A stretch of 64,000 nucleotides of DNA from Crocodylus rhombifer (taxonomy: Eukaryota > Chordata > Crocodylia > Crocodylidae): contig JAVSML010024616.1 in assembly GCA_038503035.1 (NCBI GenBank), positions 782,391 through 846,390 of the forward strand, in the 5' to 3' direction. Within the stretch, counting starts at the first letter, position 1, and each line of letters opens with the position of its first letter. The notes under the pieces were generated by a model. That model did not search any database, was not told the origin of the DNA, and saw nothing but the letters and a program-made list of their open reading frames with translations. Both the position numbers and the translations under genes were made by a program. Below are positions 21,885 through 31,314 of this stretch, piece after piece.

Positions 21885-23660
21885 TCATACAACCCCAACA
21901 AGATGTTCATCCAACCTCCTCTTAAAAACCCCCAGGGTAGGAGCTAGCACCACTTCTCTGGGAAGTTGGTTCCAGATCCTAGCCGCCCTGACCGTGAAGT
22001 AGTGCTTCCTGATATCTAGCCTAAACCTGCCCTCTGCCAACTTATGACCATCATTCCTGGTCACTCCTGGCAGTGCTTGGGGGAACAGTGACTCCCCCAA
22101 TGCCCGCTGATCCCCCCTGACTAGTTTATAACAGGCCACTAGATCCCCCCTCAGCCTTCTCTTGTGGAGGCTGAACAGGTTCAGGTCCCGTAACCTCTCC
22201 TCATAGGGCCTGCCCTGCTGTCCCCTGATCATGCGAGTGGCCCTCCTCTGGACCCTCTCAATGCTGTCCACATCCCTCTTGAAGTGTGGCACCCAGAACT
22301 AGACGCAGTACTCCAGTTGCAGCCTGACCAGTGCTGCATGCAGGGGGAGGATCACCTCTTTGGGCCTGCTTGAGATGCATCTGTGGATGCATGACAAGGT
22401 ATGGTTGGCCTTCCTGACTGCCTCCACACACTGCCGGCCCATGTTCATCTTGGAGTCAATTATGACTCCAAGATCCTTTTCCGCCTCCGTGTTGATAAGA
22501 GGGGAGTTCCCCAACTGGTAGGTATGGTGCCGGTTGTTCCTCCCCAGGTGCATCACCTTGCACTTGTCTGTGTTGAATCCCATCCTATTTACATCCACCC
22601 ACCCTTGTAGCTTGTCTAGGTCTGATTGAAGCCTGATGCTACCTTCTAGTGTGCCCACATCCCCCCACATCTTAGTGTCATCAGCAAATTTGAACAGGGT
22701 GATTTTTACCCTCTCATCCAAATCACTGATGAAGATGTTGAACAGTGCGGGCCCGAGGACCGAGCCCTGCGGAACCCCACTGCCCACGTCCTTCCAGGTT
22801 GAGAAGGACCCATCCACTACCACCCTTTCTGGGTGCGGCCCTCCAGCCAGTTGGTGACCCAATTGACTGTGTGGGCATCGACACCACAGCCCCCCAGTTT
22901 CTTAATGAGAACGGGGTGAGAGACAGTGTCGAATGCCTTCCGGAAGTCCAGGAAGACTATGTCCACTGCTATCCCCACATCTAATGATCTGGTAACCTGA
23001 TCGTAGAAGGCCACCAGGTTGGTCTGACAGGATCTGCCACTGATGAACCCGTGTTGGTGCCCCTAAGCATGCAGTCCCCAGCTGGCCCCTCATGGATGTG
23101 TGCCAGCATAATTTTCTCAAACAGCTTGCCTAGGATCGAGGTAAGATTGACTGGGCTATAGTTTCCTGGGTCCTCCTTCCTCCCCTTTTTGAAGATTGGA
23201 ACCATGTTGGCCCTCTTCCAGTCCTCTGGGACCACACCAGAGCACCACGAGTGCTCATAGAGCCGTGCCAGGGGTCCTGCAATGACCTCAGCCAATTCCT
23301 TTAGGACTTCAGGGTGGAAATCGTCCGGGCTGGCTGACTTGAATACGTCCAGCCTCTCCAGAAGCCCCCTAACTAGTTCCACGCTAACCTTTGGCCCAGG
23401 TGTGCCTCCCCCGGGGGCCTGAGGGGGGCCCAGCAGGGAGGTGGCTGTTCTGGTCCCTACTTAGGAAGACAGAGGCAAAGAAATCGTTAAACATGTTAGC
23501 TTTGTCACCTGGTGTGACGATTGAATTTCCCAACGCATCCTGCAAGGGCCACACGTTACCTGGAACCTTCTTTTTGCCCCCTATGTATTTAGAAAAGGAC
23601 TTCTTATTGTCCTTAATCTGAGAAGCTAGTCCTAATTCCATCTTTGCCTTGGCCTTCCTA
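21885..23660 (-). pseudogene. CR1-A ORF2, reverse transcriptase part
   Basis: RT read across several frame breaks. Segment 23,384-23,641 gives the linker (IKDNKKSFSKYIGGKKKVPG). 22,981-23,382 gives KSASPDDFHPEVLKELAEVI, then VPEDWKRANMVPIFKKG. 22,817-23,014 gives FLDFRKAFDTVSHPVLIKK. 22,299-22,862 gives GVPQGSVLGPALFNIFI and the catalytic FKFADDTKMWG. 21,885-22,292 is the C-terminal domain ending in NQLPREVVLAP. Frame changes fall near 23,383, 23,010, 22,850 and 22,295. The catalytic FADD is intact, so the inactivation is by frame, not by active site. Confidence 0.85.
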
Positions 23661-24792
23661 ACTGCCGCTCTACAACCCCAAGCGACTGTAGAATAGTCAT
23701 CCTTGGTGATGACCCCTTCCTTCCATTGGGTATACGCCTCCTTTTTAGCAAGGAGACATTCTCGGATGCTTTTGGTGAGCCATGGAGGCTTGTGTGCTCT
23801 CGTGCTCTCCTGATCCCTTTGATCCTCATTGGTATTACCTTCCTTTGTGCTTGGAGGACTGCCCGCTTAAGGAGCAACCACTCTCCTTGGACATCTGGCT
23901 CCCCTCCCCTCTGGGACCTCAGCGCATCCCCGACTATCCTCCTTAGCTCGCTGAAGTTTGCTCTTCTAAAGTCTAGGGCTGCTGCCTTACTGCATGCCCT
24001 TGCCACCTTGCGCTGGATGGTAAATTCCAACAGGTGATGATCGCTGTCACGCAGGTGGTCGAGCACCCGCAGCCCCCTCACCAGGTCATCACCCATGTCC
24101 AGCATTAGGTCCAACAAGGCGTCCCTCCTGGTGGGGCTGTGCACCTCCTGGGTTAGATGGAGGTCCTGCACTCTGGCCAAGAACCTACGTGAGCGGTCAG
24201 ACCTGGCTGACTGCTCCTCCCAGCAGATATCCGGGAAGTTCAGGTCCCCCATGACTACCACATCTTTAGGCTTCACTACCTCTGTAAGCTGACCTAAGGA
24301 TTCCTGCTCAAGCTCTTCTTCCTGGTTGGGAGGTCTGTAGTAGACCCCCACCGTTAAATCTCTCACCCCTCGACTGCCTTGTACTCTAACCCAAAGCACT
24401 TCAGAGTGCCCCTCCTCTGACACCTTGCTAATTAACGAGGATGTGTATTCCTCCTTGATATAGAGTGCCACGCTCCCACCTCTCCTTCCTATCCTGTCTG
24501 TCCTGTACAACCTATAGCCCTTGACATTCACCGCCCAGTCATGCATAGAGTTCCACCACGTTTCCATGATCCGCGCTATGTCCGGGCTGGTGTCAGCCAT
24601 CAGGAAGTTGAGTTCCTCCTGCTTGTTTCCCATGCTACGAGCATTTGTGTAGAGGCATTTGAGGCCTCCCGTGGATGTGTGTACTCGCCCCCTAATCACA
24701 GCATTGCCCTGGCCCCCATTGCTTACCTGTTTGCTCATTTCGCTCATTCTTCTGGGCTGGGCTGTAGTTGTGGGTGTTGTTTGGTCTGGCAC
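23632..24792 (-). pseudogene. CR1-A ORF2, APE-type endonuclease part
   Basis: An open frame of 386 codons starting 45 nt after the ORF1 stop. It has the CR1 endonuclease signature: LYTNARSMGNKQEEL near residue 48, METWWN with the catalytic Glu near 75, GDLNFPDICW near 175 and DSDHHLLEF near 245. It runs on to about residue 320 in normal CR1 wording, then shifts frame near 23,700 and ends in unrelated residues. This is the nicking domain that primes target-site reverse transcription. Confidence 0.85.
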
Positions 24793-24836
24793 TCTGATGT
24801 TTCCTCCGCCCTCATCTTCCCCTTCCCCCGATGAGC

Positions 24837-25838
24837 CTAGTTTAAAGCCCGCTGGAGGAGGTCCACCAACCTAGAAGAAAACACGCGCTTACCTTTAGGG
24901 GAAAGATGGAGCCCATCCCATCCAACCATGTCTCTCGTCGTGATGTGCCAGTCATGGCTGAGGAAGCCAAAGCCCGCCTCGAAGCACCATTCCTGTAGCC
25001 GCCAGTTGGTCTCTGCGATGCCATACCGTCTGCCTCGTCCGCTCACTGGCAGGATAGAAGAGAAAACCACCTGTGCGCCCATCTCTCTCAGCACACACCC
25101 CAGAGCATGGTAGTCCTCCATCAGGTGATCAGGGGCCACATCATTAGTGCCCATGTGGACTAGGACCATGGGGTAATAATCGGTGGGCCGGATTATGGTC
25201 TGGAGCATCCGTTTCATGTCCTGAATCCTCGCTCCGGGTAGGCAGTAAACCTCACATGCCGAGGGGTCCCAGCGACAGATGGGGCCCTCCATACCTCTCA
25301 GGATGGAGTCGCGAATGACGATCACGTGACGCTTCCTCCTCCTGGCCTGCTTGTCTCCTTCAGCTTGCTTGGGACGTGGTGAGCATGGAGTTGCCTCTGC
25401 CCTGGTTTCATCCTCTCCTTCCTCCTCCTCCAGGGCAGCCAGACTGGAGGAACTGATGCTGCCATGGTACGGGCAGCCCTGGCATGGGAGGTGACCATCT
25501 GCACTTAACAGTGGAGGGCACTTCTTGAAGTGCATCCTCCTTGGTCGTACAACCCTGCAGGGAAAGAAAATACCTGCCAATTTTCCCCTCAGCCTGCTAA
25601 CCTCCTCCTGGAGTTCCCTCACCCGCACCTCCAGGGCCCTAAGGTGGGCACCTGCAGGACAGGTGTGGGGGTCCCCAGTCCCTGCCCCCGCAGACCCTGC
25701 TGGGCAGCTCCCACAGGCCGGGGGGTAGGGGAGTGCCAGCCCCCCTGTGGGATCTGTCTGGGTGGAGACCTCAGACAAGCCCTGGGAAGGCCGCACCCCC
25801 CAGGAAGGGGCCCTGGTAGCACTCCATGTCAAGACCAT
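24837..25838 (-). CDS. CR1-A ORF1 protein with SGNH/GDSL esterase domain
   Basis: An intact 333-codon frame. Residues ~66-88 form a short heptad segment (ALEVRVRELQEEVSRLRGKL), probably the oligomerisation coil. Cys93, 107, 119 and 122 may form a small zinc-binding region. An acidic stretch (136-145) and a basic patch ARRRKR (165-170) follow. From ~171 comes the esterase fold typical of CR1 ORF1: block I IRDSILRG with Ser178 (the usual Gly before Asp-Ser is Arg), block III HMGTND (228-233) and block V DGLH (308-311) supplying the Asp/His pair. The protein ends shortly after. CR1 ORF1 proteins bind nucleic acid and the esterase is thought to aid retrotransposition. The start at 25,838 is the first Met in frame. 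The element's ORF2 is broken. Confidence 0.8.
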   Translation of the reverse strand: MVLTWSATRAPSWGVRPSQGLSEVSTQTDPTGGLALPYPPACGSCPAGSAGAGTGDPHTCPAGAHLRALEVRVRELQEEVSRLRGKLAGIFFPCRVVRPRRMHFKKCPPLLSADGHLPCQGCPYHGSISSSSLAALEEEEGEDETRAEATPCSPRPKQAEGDKQARRRKRHVIVIRDSILRGMEGPICRWDPSACEVYCLPGARIQDMKRMLQTIIRPTDYYPMVLVHMGTNDVAPDHLMEDYHALGCVLREMGAQVVFSSILPVSGRGRRYGIAETNWRLQEWCFEAGFGFLSHDWHITTRDMVGWDGLHLSPKGKRVFSSRLVDLLQRALN

Positions 25839-26037
25839 CGTAGGAGTTGTTGCCTATTACTAGCTGGATGCAGGGCCTCTGCCCGCGCTTGCAGGAGTCA
25901 GCCTCCGGGCCCCTCCTACTCGCCCTGTGGCGCGAACGCCGATGCAAACGCCGGTGCGCTCTTACAGAGCACACCTGTTTGCGTGCTCTGTTCACGCGAC
26001 TTGGGAGCGTGGCGCCCTACTGGCTCAGCTAAGAGCC

Positions 26038-26400
26038 GGTAGGGAGCTTTTCTACCAGCTCGTCCACTCAGGGCATCGGATAAGCATTGAACTTGGCCAC
26101 TGCGTTTACCTTCTGATAATTGATGCAGAGGCGGATCTTTCCATCGGGCTTACGTACCGCTACGATGGGGCTTCGCCAGTCACTGTGGGATTCGCATATT
26201 ATACCTTGCTCCAGCATCATTGTCAGTTTGGCTTTTATCTGGCCCTGGAGCCGCTGGGGGATCCGTCTCCAACTCTCATGTATCACCTCGCCCGGAGGAG
26301 TTTTTATCCAGTGTACCACACCCTGAGCTTCCCCTGGGGTTCCCCGGAATACATCTTCGAATTCCTTGACTAGCTCAGCAGCCTGTCTCCTCTGTTCTTT
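26038..26400 (-). pseudogene. pol: Gypsy reverse transcriptase, N-terminal part
   Basis: Continues directly from the integrase C-terminus without an intervening insertion. From about 26,400 the frame reads through a short linker to WRRIPQRLQGQIKAKL, then the RT fingers block GIICESHSDWRSPIVAVRK and PDGKIRLCINYQKVNA, and reaches VDELVEKLP just before the CR1-A junction at 26,037. The stretch KPDGKIRLCINY is the conserved fingers motif of Ty3/gypsy RT. Its seamless connection to integrase is the key evidence for integrase-before-RT order. Confidence 0.85.
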
Positions 26401-27828
26401 TTACAAGCGTGGTGCCAGCTCTACATCCTCCGGTCCATTTTCCTTCGTTAACGTGGGTCCCAACTCTAATTCCTCGGGATGAGGGGCTAGGTACATACAC
26501 TCCCGGGTCTCCCACTTCTTTAGCATGTTAACGTGGTACCCTTGCTTCTTTTTTTTCTTATCTATCTGGTGTACCTCGTAGTCCACAGGCCCCACTCAGC
26601 GTATGATTTCATAGGCTCCCTGCCACCGGGCAAGCAACTCACTTTCGCTGTCTGGCAATAGGACCAACACGTGGTTCCCCACGTCAAACTCCCTTTCCCG
26701 GGCACCTCAGTTGTAATGCCTTACTTGCCGTTGCTAGGCTTCCCTGAGGTTTCCCAAAACCGGGTTTCAAGTCGCTTCAAGGCATTCCCACAGTTGGATC
26801 ACATATTGGATGGTGTTCTGGTCGTTACTCTGTTGTTCTTCCCACCTCTCTTTAATTAGATCCAGGATTCCCCTCAGTTGTCGACCGTATAATAATTCAA
26901 AACCCAGTGGAGATCTGGGGCGCCTCTCATACTGCAAACAAAAGAGGAGGTACCATTCTGTCCGAATTTTGCGGGCTCTCTACCACAAACTTTCTCAGCA
27001 TCTGTTTCAGCATCTGATTAAACTGTTCCACCAGCCTGTCTGTTTGGGGATGATACACAGCCATCTTCAGATGCTTAATCCCCAAGGCTTTACTCACGGC
27101 CTCAAAGACACGTGACGTAAAATTCGTTCCCTAATCAGTTAGAAGTTCTCTAGGGAATCCTACCCGGGAGAATATTTTCAAGAGTTCATTGTCCACCTTT
27201 GGCGCGGACACTGTCTGCATTGGCACAGCTTCCGGGTACTGCGTTTCATAATCCAGTAAGACCAATACGTACTGGTTTCCTGTGCTACTTCGAGGGAGTG
27301 GTCCGACAATGTCCAGTGCCACCCTCTCAAAGGGAACCTCTACCAGAGGCATCGGGACTAAAGGGGTTCTTGCGGGCTGCCTCGGGTTTGTTTTTTGGCA
27401 GACAGGACACGAAGCACAGTATCTCGCAACTTCGCCCATCATTCCTGGCAAATAAAACCTTGCTCAAATGCGTGCTTGTGTCTTGTCCTGGCCTAGATGC
27501 CTGCCCATGGGAAGCTCATGGGCCACCTTCAACAACGCCCGTCGATACTGCCGCGGGATCAACAGCTGGGCAACCTCCTCTCCTTCTGGCTTCCCTTCCT
27601 CTACGTCTTATAAAGCCTACTGCCGTATAGGAAGCCGTTCCTCACCTGGAACCTTGGGGTTGTTCTCATTAGCTCCAGCCTCAATACCTCATTGTTTCTC
27701 TGAGTGAGATGTTCCTGTAGCGCCCACCTAAAATCCGCCTCTCGGCTTTGTTCCAGTTGAAAGTGTTCATCTTCCCCCAGCTGGGCAATATCCACCCTCT
27801 GTCCTCCTTCCTCTCTGGGGGAGGGTTT
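26401..27828 (-). pseudogene. pol: Gypsy integrase (zinc finger, DDE core, GPY/F-type tail) upstream of RT
   Basis: Read on the minus strand. An N-terminal segment (27,605-27,780) leads into the H2C2 zinc finger: His pair in HELPMGRH (near 27,515) and CASCPVCQK (near 27,410). The core has DIVGPLP (first Asp, near 27,315), LLTD (second Asp, near 27,135) and VEQFN (Glu, near 27,035), so all three catalytic residues are visible. The C-terminal region includes YEVHQIDKKKKKQGYHVN and MLKKWETRE (26,500-26,590), the usual end of a gypsy integrase. Stops interrupt it near 27,459 (TGA), after LLTD near 27,132 (TAG) and in the region 26,600-27,000. Its 5' side is cut from the protease by CR1-B. Confidence 0.85.
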
Positions 27829-30663
27829 CATAGACATTAGGGCTGGAAGGGACCTTGGGAGATCATCAAGTCCAGCCCCCTGCCCAAAGGGCAGGAAGTC
27901 AGCTGGGGTCATAGGATCCCAGCAAGATAAGCATCCAATTTACTCTTGAAGGTGTTCAATGTAGGTGCTTGAACCACCTCCGCTGGCAGACTGTTCCAGA
28001 CCTTGGGGGCTCGGACAGTAAAGAAATTCTTCCTTATGTCCAGCCTGAAACGGTCTTGCAGGAGTTTGTGACCGTTTGACCTCGTCATCCCTTGGGGCGC
28101 TCTGGTGAACAGACGTTCCCCCAGATCCTGGTGGTCACCCCTGATAAACTTATAGGTGGCCATCAGATCACCCCTGAGCCTGCACTTTTCCAGGCTAAAG
28201 AGTCCCATGGCTCTCAGCCTGTCATTGTAAGATCTGTTTTCCTGACCTCTGATCATGTGCGTGGCTCTCCTCTGGACTCTCTCAAGCTTCTCCACATCCT
28301 TTTTGAATTGTGGAGCCCAAAACTGGACGCAGTACTCCAGCTGCGGCCTCACCAAGGCCGAGTACAAAGGGAGAATGACGTCCCGGGATTTGCTCGAGAA
28401 GCATCTATGGATGCACGCCAGCATTTTGGTTGCTTTACTAGCCGCAGCATCGCATTGGAGGCTCATGTTCATCTTGTGGTCAATGATGACCCCCAAGTCT
28501 TTTTCTTCTGTAGTGCTAACCAACGTAGCACTGCCGAGCCTATAAGGGTGCTGCAGGTTTTTCCTCCCAAGGTGGAGAACCTTGCATTTTTCGGTGTGAA
28601 ACACCATGAGGTTCTCGTCTGCCCATTTGCTGAGCTTGTCCAGGTCAGCCTGGATCACCCGCCTATCTTCTGGCGTGGATGCTTTGCCCCAAAGTTTGGT
28701 GTCATCGGCGAACTTGGCCAGTCCACTCCTGACTCCAATGTCCACATCGTTAATGAAGATGTTGAACAGTATGGGTCCCAGGACAGAGCCTTGAGGGACC
28801 CCACTGGTCACAGGGCACCATGATGAGTGACTGCCATCAATCACAACCCTCTGGGTCCGACCACGAAGCCAATTTCCCAGCCAGCGGATCGTGGTGGAGC
28901 CAAGGCCGCAACTGGGCAGTTTGGCCAAGAGGTGATCATGGGATACCAGATCAAAAGCTTTTTTGAAGTCAAGATATATGACATCAATCTCTTCTCCCTC
29001 GTCCAGGTGATAGGTCACCTGGTCATAGAAGGAAATGAGATTGGTCAAACAAGACCTACCCACAACAAACCCGTGCTGGCTGTCCCTTAGAATGTTAGCC
29101 TGGGCCAGTCCCTCAAGGATGGCCTCCTTAATAAACTTTTCTAAGATCTTCCCCAGGATAGAAGTCAGGCTAATGGGCCTGTAGTTAGCCGGATCCACTC
29201 TCCTCCCTTTCTTGAAGATCGGCACCACATTGGCCTTCTTCCAGTCTTCGGGCACTACACCAGAGCGCCAGGAGTTTTCAAAGATCTGTGCCAGGGGCTG
29301 GGCTATGACGCTCGCCAGCTCCTTGAGTACCCTGGGGTGCAGGTTGTCAGGGCCAGCTGACTTGAAGGTATCCAGCTTCTCAAGGTGTTCCTTCATGAGG
29401 TCAGCATTGATGGAGGGTAGGGGATCCCCCTCACCCAGATTTCCCTGTCCCATAGCAGGCATGGGCATCCTGTGTGACTGATGAAAGACTGATGCAAAGT
29501 ACCTATTTAATAGGTTGGCTTTTTCCTGGGTGTCAGTTGTCAGTTGCCCCATCTGGTTTAGCAGGGGTCCAACATTGCCCTTGCTTTTCCTCCGGCTCCC
29601 CACATATCTGAAAAAGGACTTTTTGTTGTCCTTGATGCCTGAAGCTAGTTGGAGTTCAGTTGCAGCCTTGGATTTCCTGGTTTGCTCCCTGCAGGACCAG
29701 ACCAGCGTGGAGTAATCCTCCTTGGAGGTGAATCCCGTCCTCCATCCTTTGTAGGCTTTCCTTTTTAGCCACAGTAGGTCCGCTAGGTCTCTGGAGAGCC
29801 AGGGGGGCTTCTGTGCCTTCTTGCTGCCTTTCCTCCGTGTTGGAATAGATTTAGCTTGTGCACTGAGGATCGCTTCCTTGAGAAGCAACCACTCTTCTTG
29901 AACTCCCAACTCCCTGGGGTCATGGTCACTGAGGGCCTGACCGACTAGCCTCTTGAGCTTGTCAAAGTCGGCTTTTCTGAAGTCAAGGACTTCTGTGTTG
30001 CTGACTGACTTGCCAGCTTTACGTCGGATGGTGAAGGTGATCAGCTCGTGGTCGCTGTCACCCAACTTCCCATCAATCACTAGGTTGCTGATTAGGTCGT
30101 CCCCCGTAGCCAGTACCAGGTCAAGCAGCGCTTTGCCTCTCGTTGGCCCATAGACTTCTTGAGTCAGGTAGAGGTCATCCACGCACGAGAGAAAGCTTTG
30201 CGCCCGCTCAGATTTAGCTGAGTGATCTTCCCACGAGATGTCCAGGTAATTGAAGTCACCCATGACAACCAAGGTCCTGGAGCAAGCGGCCTCAGTCATT
30301 TCCTGGGCGAACTCCTGGTCAAGCTTGGGACTTTGAGTGGGAGGTCTGTAGTAGACTCCCACCGTTGTGTCTCCTGTGCCGAATTCCCCACGAATTTTTA
30401 CCCAGAGGGTCTCTAGCTGTCCATGCCGGTCGCCAACATCAGCTTGCAGGGACATGTAGCTTTTCTTCAAATAGAGAGCTACACCCCCGCCCCTTTTGTC
30501 AACACGATCCCTCCTGTACAGGGTATAGCCCTCTATACCTGTGGTCCAGTCATGGGTGGAGTCCCACCAGGTCTCCGTTATCCCAATGACATCATATTTC
30601 TTTGCACTGAGCAGGAGGACGAGCTCGTCCTGCTTGTTGCCCAGGCTCCTGGCATTAGTGTAG
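27829..30663 (-). mobile_element. Young 5'-truncated CR1 LINE (CR1-B) between gypsy protease and integrase
   Basis: Starts at the endonuclease LYTNARS box (minus strand, about 30,662) and ends in the CR1 3' tail TTTCATAGACATTAGGGCTG (plus-strand view near 27,829). The 3' UTR carries the AAGTCCAGCCCCCTGCCC signature. It lacks ORF1 and the 5' UTR. No clear target duplication is visible. The whole ORF2 part is open. A nearly identical RT occurs at 56,592-58,037. Confidence 0.9.
27909..30662 (-). CDS. CR1-B ORF2 protein, intact endonuclease-reverse transcriptase frame
   Basis: About 918 sense codons without a stop, from the truncation point to TGA at 27,909; the first internal Met is at 30,470. 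Endonuclease motifs in order: YTNARSLGNKQDEL and ITETWWDS (catalytic Glu) before the first Met, then GDFNYLDISW (71-80 from that Met) and GDSDHELITF (137-146). RT motifs: SAGPDNLHPRVLKELA, YLDFKKAFDLVSHDHLLAK, GVPQGSVLGPILFNIFINDV and the catalytic FADDTKLWG. The C-terminal domain ends NSLPAEVVQAPTL. All catalytic residues I can check are present. Only the first few endonuclease residues and ORF1 are missing, so the copy could not make a normal full protein from its own start, but it has not accumulated disabling changes. This implies recent insertion. Confidence 0.85.
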   Translation of the reverse strand, partial: YTNARSLGNKQDELVLLLSAKKYDVIGITETWWDSTHDWTTGIEGYTLYRRDRVDKRGGGVALYLKKSYMSLQADVGDRHGQLETLWVKIRGEFGTGDTTVGVYYRPPTQSPKLDQEFAQEMTEAACSRTLVVMGDFNYLDISWEDHSAKSERAQSFLSCVDDLYLTQEVYGPTRGKALLDLVLATGDDLISNLVIDGKLGDSDHELITFTIRRKAGKSVSNTEVLDFRKADFDKLKRLVGQALSDHDPRELGVQEEWLLLKEAILSAQAKSIPTRRKGSKKAQKPPWLSRDLADLLWLKRKAYKGWRTGFTSKEDYSTLVWSCREQTRKSKAATELQLASGIKDNKKSFFRYVGSRRKSKGNVGPLLNQMGQLTTDTQEKANLLNRYFASVFHQSHRMPMPAMGQGNLGEGDPLPSINADLMKEHLEKLDTFKSAGPDNLHPRVLKELASVIAQPLAQIFENSWRSGVVPEDWKKANVVPIFKKGRRVDPANYRPISLTSILGKILEKFIKEAILEGLAQANILRDSQHGFVVGRSCLTNLISFYDQVTYHLDEGEEIDVIYLDFKKAFDLVSHDHLLAKLPSCGLGSTTIRWLGNWLRGRTQRVVIDGSHSSWCPVTSGVPQGSVLGPILFNIFINDVDIGVRSGLAKFADDTKLWGKASTPEDRRVIQADLDKLSKWADENLMVFHTEKCKVLHLGRKNLQHPYRLGSATLVSTTEEKDLGVIIDHKMNMSLQCDAAASKATKMLACIHRCFSSKSRDVILPLYSALVRPQLEYCVQFWAPQFKKDVEKLERVQRRATHMIRGQENRSYNDRLRAMGLFSLEKCRLRGDLMATYKFIRGDHQDLGERLFTRAPQGMTRSNGHKLLQDRFRLDIRKNFFTVRAPKVWNSLPAEVVQAPTLNTFKSKLDAYLAGIL

Positions 30664-31010
30664 GTGTAGGTTGCTCCATTTCACCCATGAAACCCTCCGC
30701 GGTCGCTTTATGCCTCACGCCAACTATCTTTTCTAACAACTCGGGCCAGTCGCAGCCCAGTACCACAGGGTAGGGTAAATGGTCTGTGACCCACACTAGC
30801 ATCCATCGGGTCCTATTGCCCACTTGCAGGGTAACCCTCACCCTGTCAAAATCGAGGGGGTCCTTGCACCAACACTGTATCTTCACCTGATCCACTCTTC
30901 TCATCTCCCTTGCCGGTAACACGTCGCTTCATACCATGATCTGTGTTAAGCCCGAGTCTAGCATAGCCACTACTCTTTTCCCCTCTATGGTACTCTGACC
31001 ACCAGTGCGG
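30664..31010 (-). pseudogene. pol: Gypsy protease (retropepsin)
   Basis: On the minus strand a frame reads GKRVVAMLDSGLTQI with the DSG active-site triad near 30,975. A stop follows a few codons later (near 30,935), after which the same frame continues through RVRVTLQVGNRTRWMLVWVT to YPVVLGCDWPELL (near 30,750), the usual C-terminal flap/dimer region of a gypsy protease. The frame is then cut at about 30,664 by the CR1-B insertion. It precedes integrase, consistent with protease-integrase-RT order. Confidence 0.75.
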
Positions 31011-31295
31011 GCAGCTCATCTGCTGCCCCACGGTCAACTCAGGCTGCGTAGCCGCACATTCCTACCTGCTCCGGTGGGCCGGGTTGAGCCATCATATTGG
31101 CTTGCAAGGTTGGTTGTCCCGCTGCTTGCCCCTGCGGGCCTTGTACCGCCTGATGTGGCCGATCCAAATCTTGTTGCCCCAACTCTGGCCCAGGGGTTAG
31201 CATTTGCCCTCTCTTCCCTCTCCACGTGGGCCCAAGGGTCCTCTTTTTTGAGCCAGCAAACCAGTGTCTTATAAAGCCTACTGCCGTATAAACCT
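31011..31295 (-). other. Gypsy leader / gag remnant
   Basis: Only about 285 bp separate the primer site from the protease, far too little for gag. Two overlapping minus-strand frames of 90-91 codons run through it, rich in Gly, Gln and Thr. Neither shows a capsid motif or CCHC knuckle. One begins with an ATG that overlaps the primer site, so it is unlikely to be a natural start. A 25-bp segment (31,266-31,290) is identical to 27,605-27,629 in the integrase N-terminal region. Confidence 0.6.
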
Positions 31296-31313
31296 TTCCC
31301 GGCCAATGCACCA
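31296..31313 (-). promoter_or_regulatory. Primer-binding site, tRNA-Gly
   Basis: The plus-strand sequence TTCCCGGCCAATGCACCA equals the 3' end, with CCA, of vertebrate tRNA-Gly(GCC) as I remember it. On the element strand it is therefore complementary to that tRNA over 18 bases. It lies one base from the 5' LTR. Confidence 0.8.
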
Positions 31314-31314
31314 T

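Larger units (their letters stand above)
21795..26037 (-). mobile_element. Near full-length CR1 LINE (CR1-A) inside the gypsy RT
   Basis: About 4.24 kb on the minus strand, from a GC-rich 5' UTR (about 25,839-26,037) through ORF1 and ORF2 to a 3' end made of CATAGTTT 8-mers (about 21,795-21,815). Most CR1 copies are 5'-truncated, so a copy with 5' UTR and both ORFs is notable. ORF1 is intact; ORF2 has several frameshifts. The gypsy RT frame resumes in register on the other side and no target duplication is evident. RT wording (FKFADDTKMWG; HYFTVRAARIWNQLPRE) matches the copy at 51,567-53,781. Confidence 0.9.

Noticed and set aside
26038..27828. Integrase-before-RT order as an artefact of rearrangement by the nested CR1s
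   Set aside because: The integrase tail passes into RT within one uninterrupted stretch that contains neither CR1, and both CR1 junctions lie elsewhere.
28092..28823. A 243-codon plus-strand open frame
   Set aside because: It is the antisense of the intact CR1-B RT; a twin occurs antisense to the copy at 57,031-57,885. Long antisense frames are a by-product of CR1 codon use.
31039..31314. Short minus-strand frame after the 5' LTR as a Gag protein
   Set aside because: Only 91 codons, starting inside the primer-binding site, without capsid or zinc-knuckle motifs.
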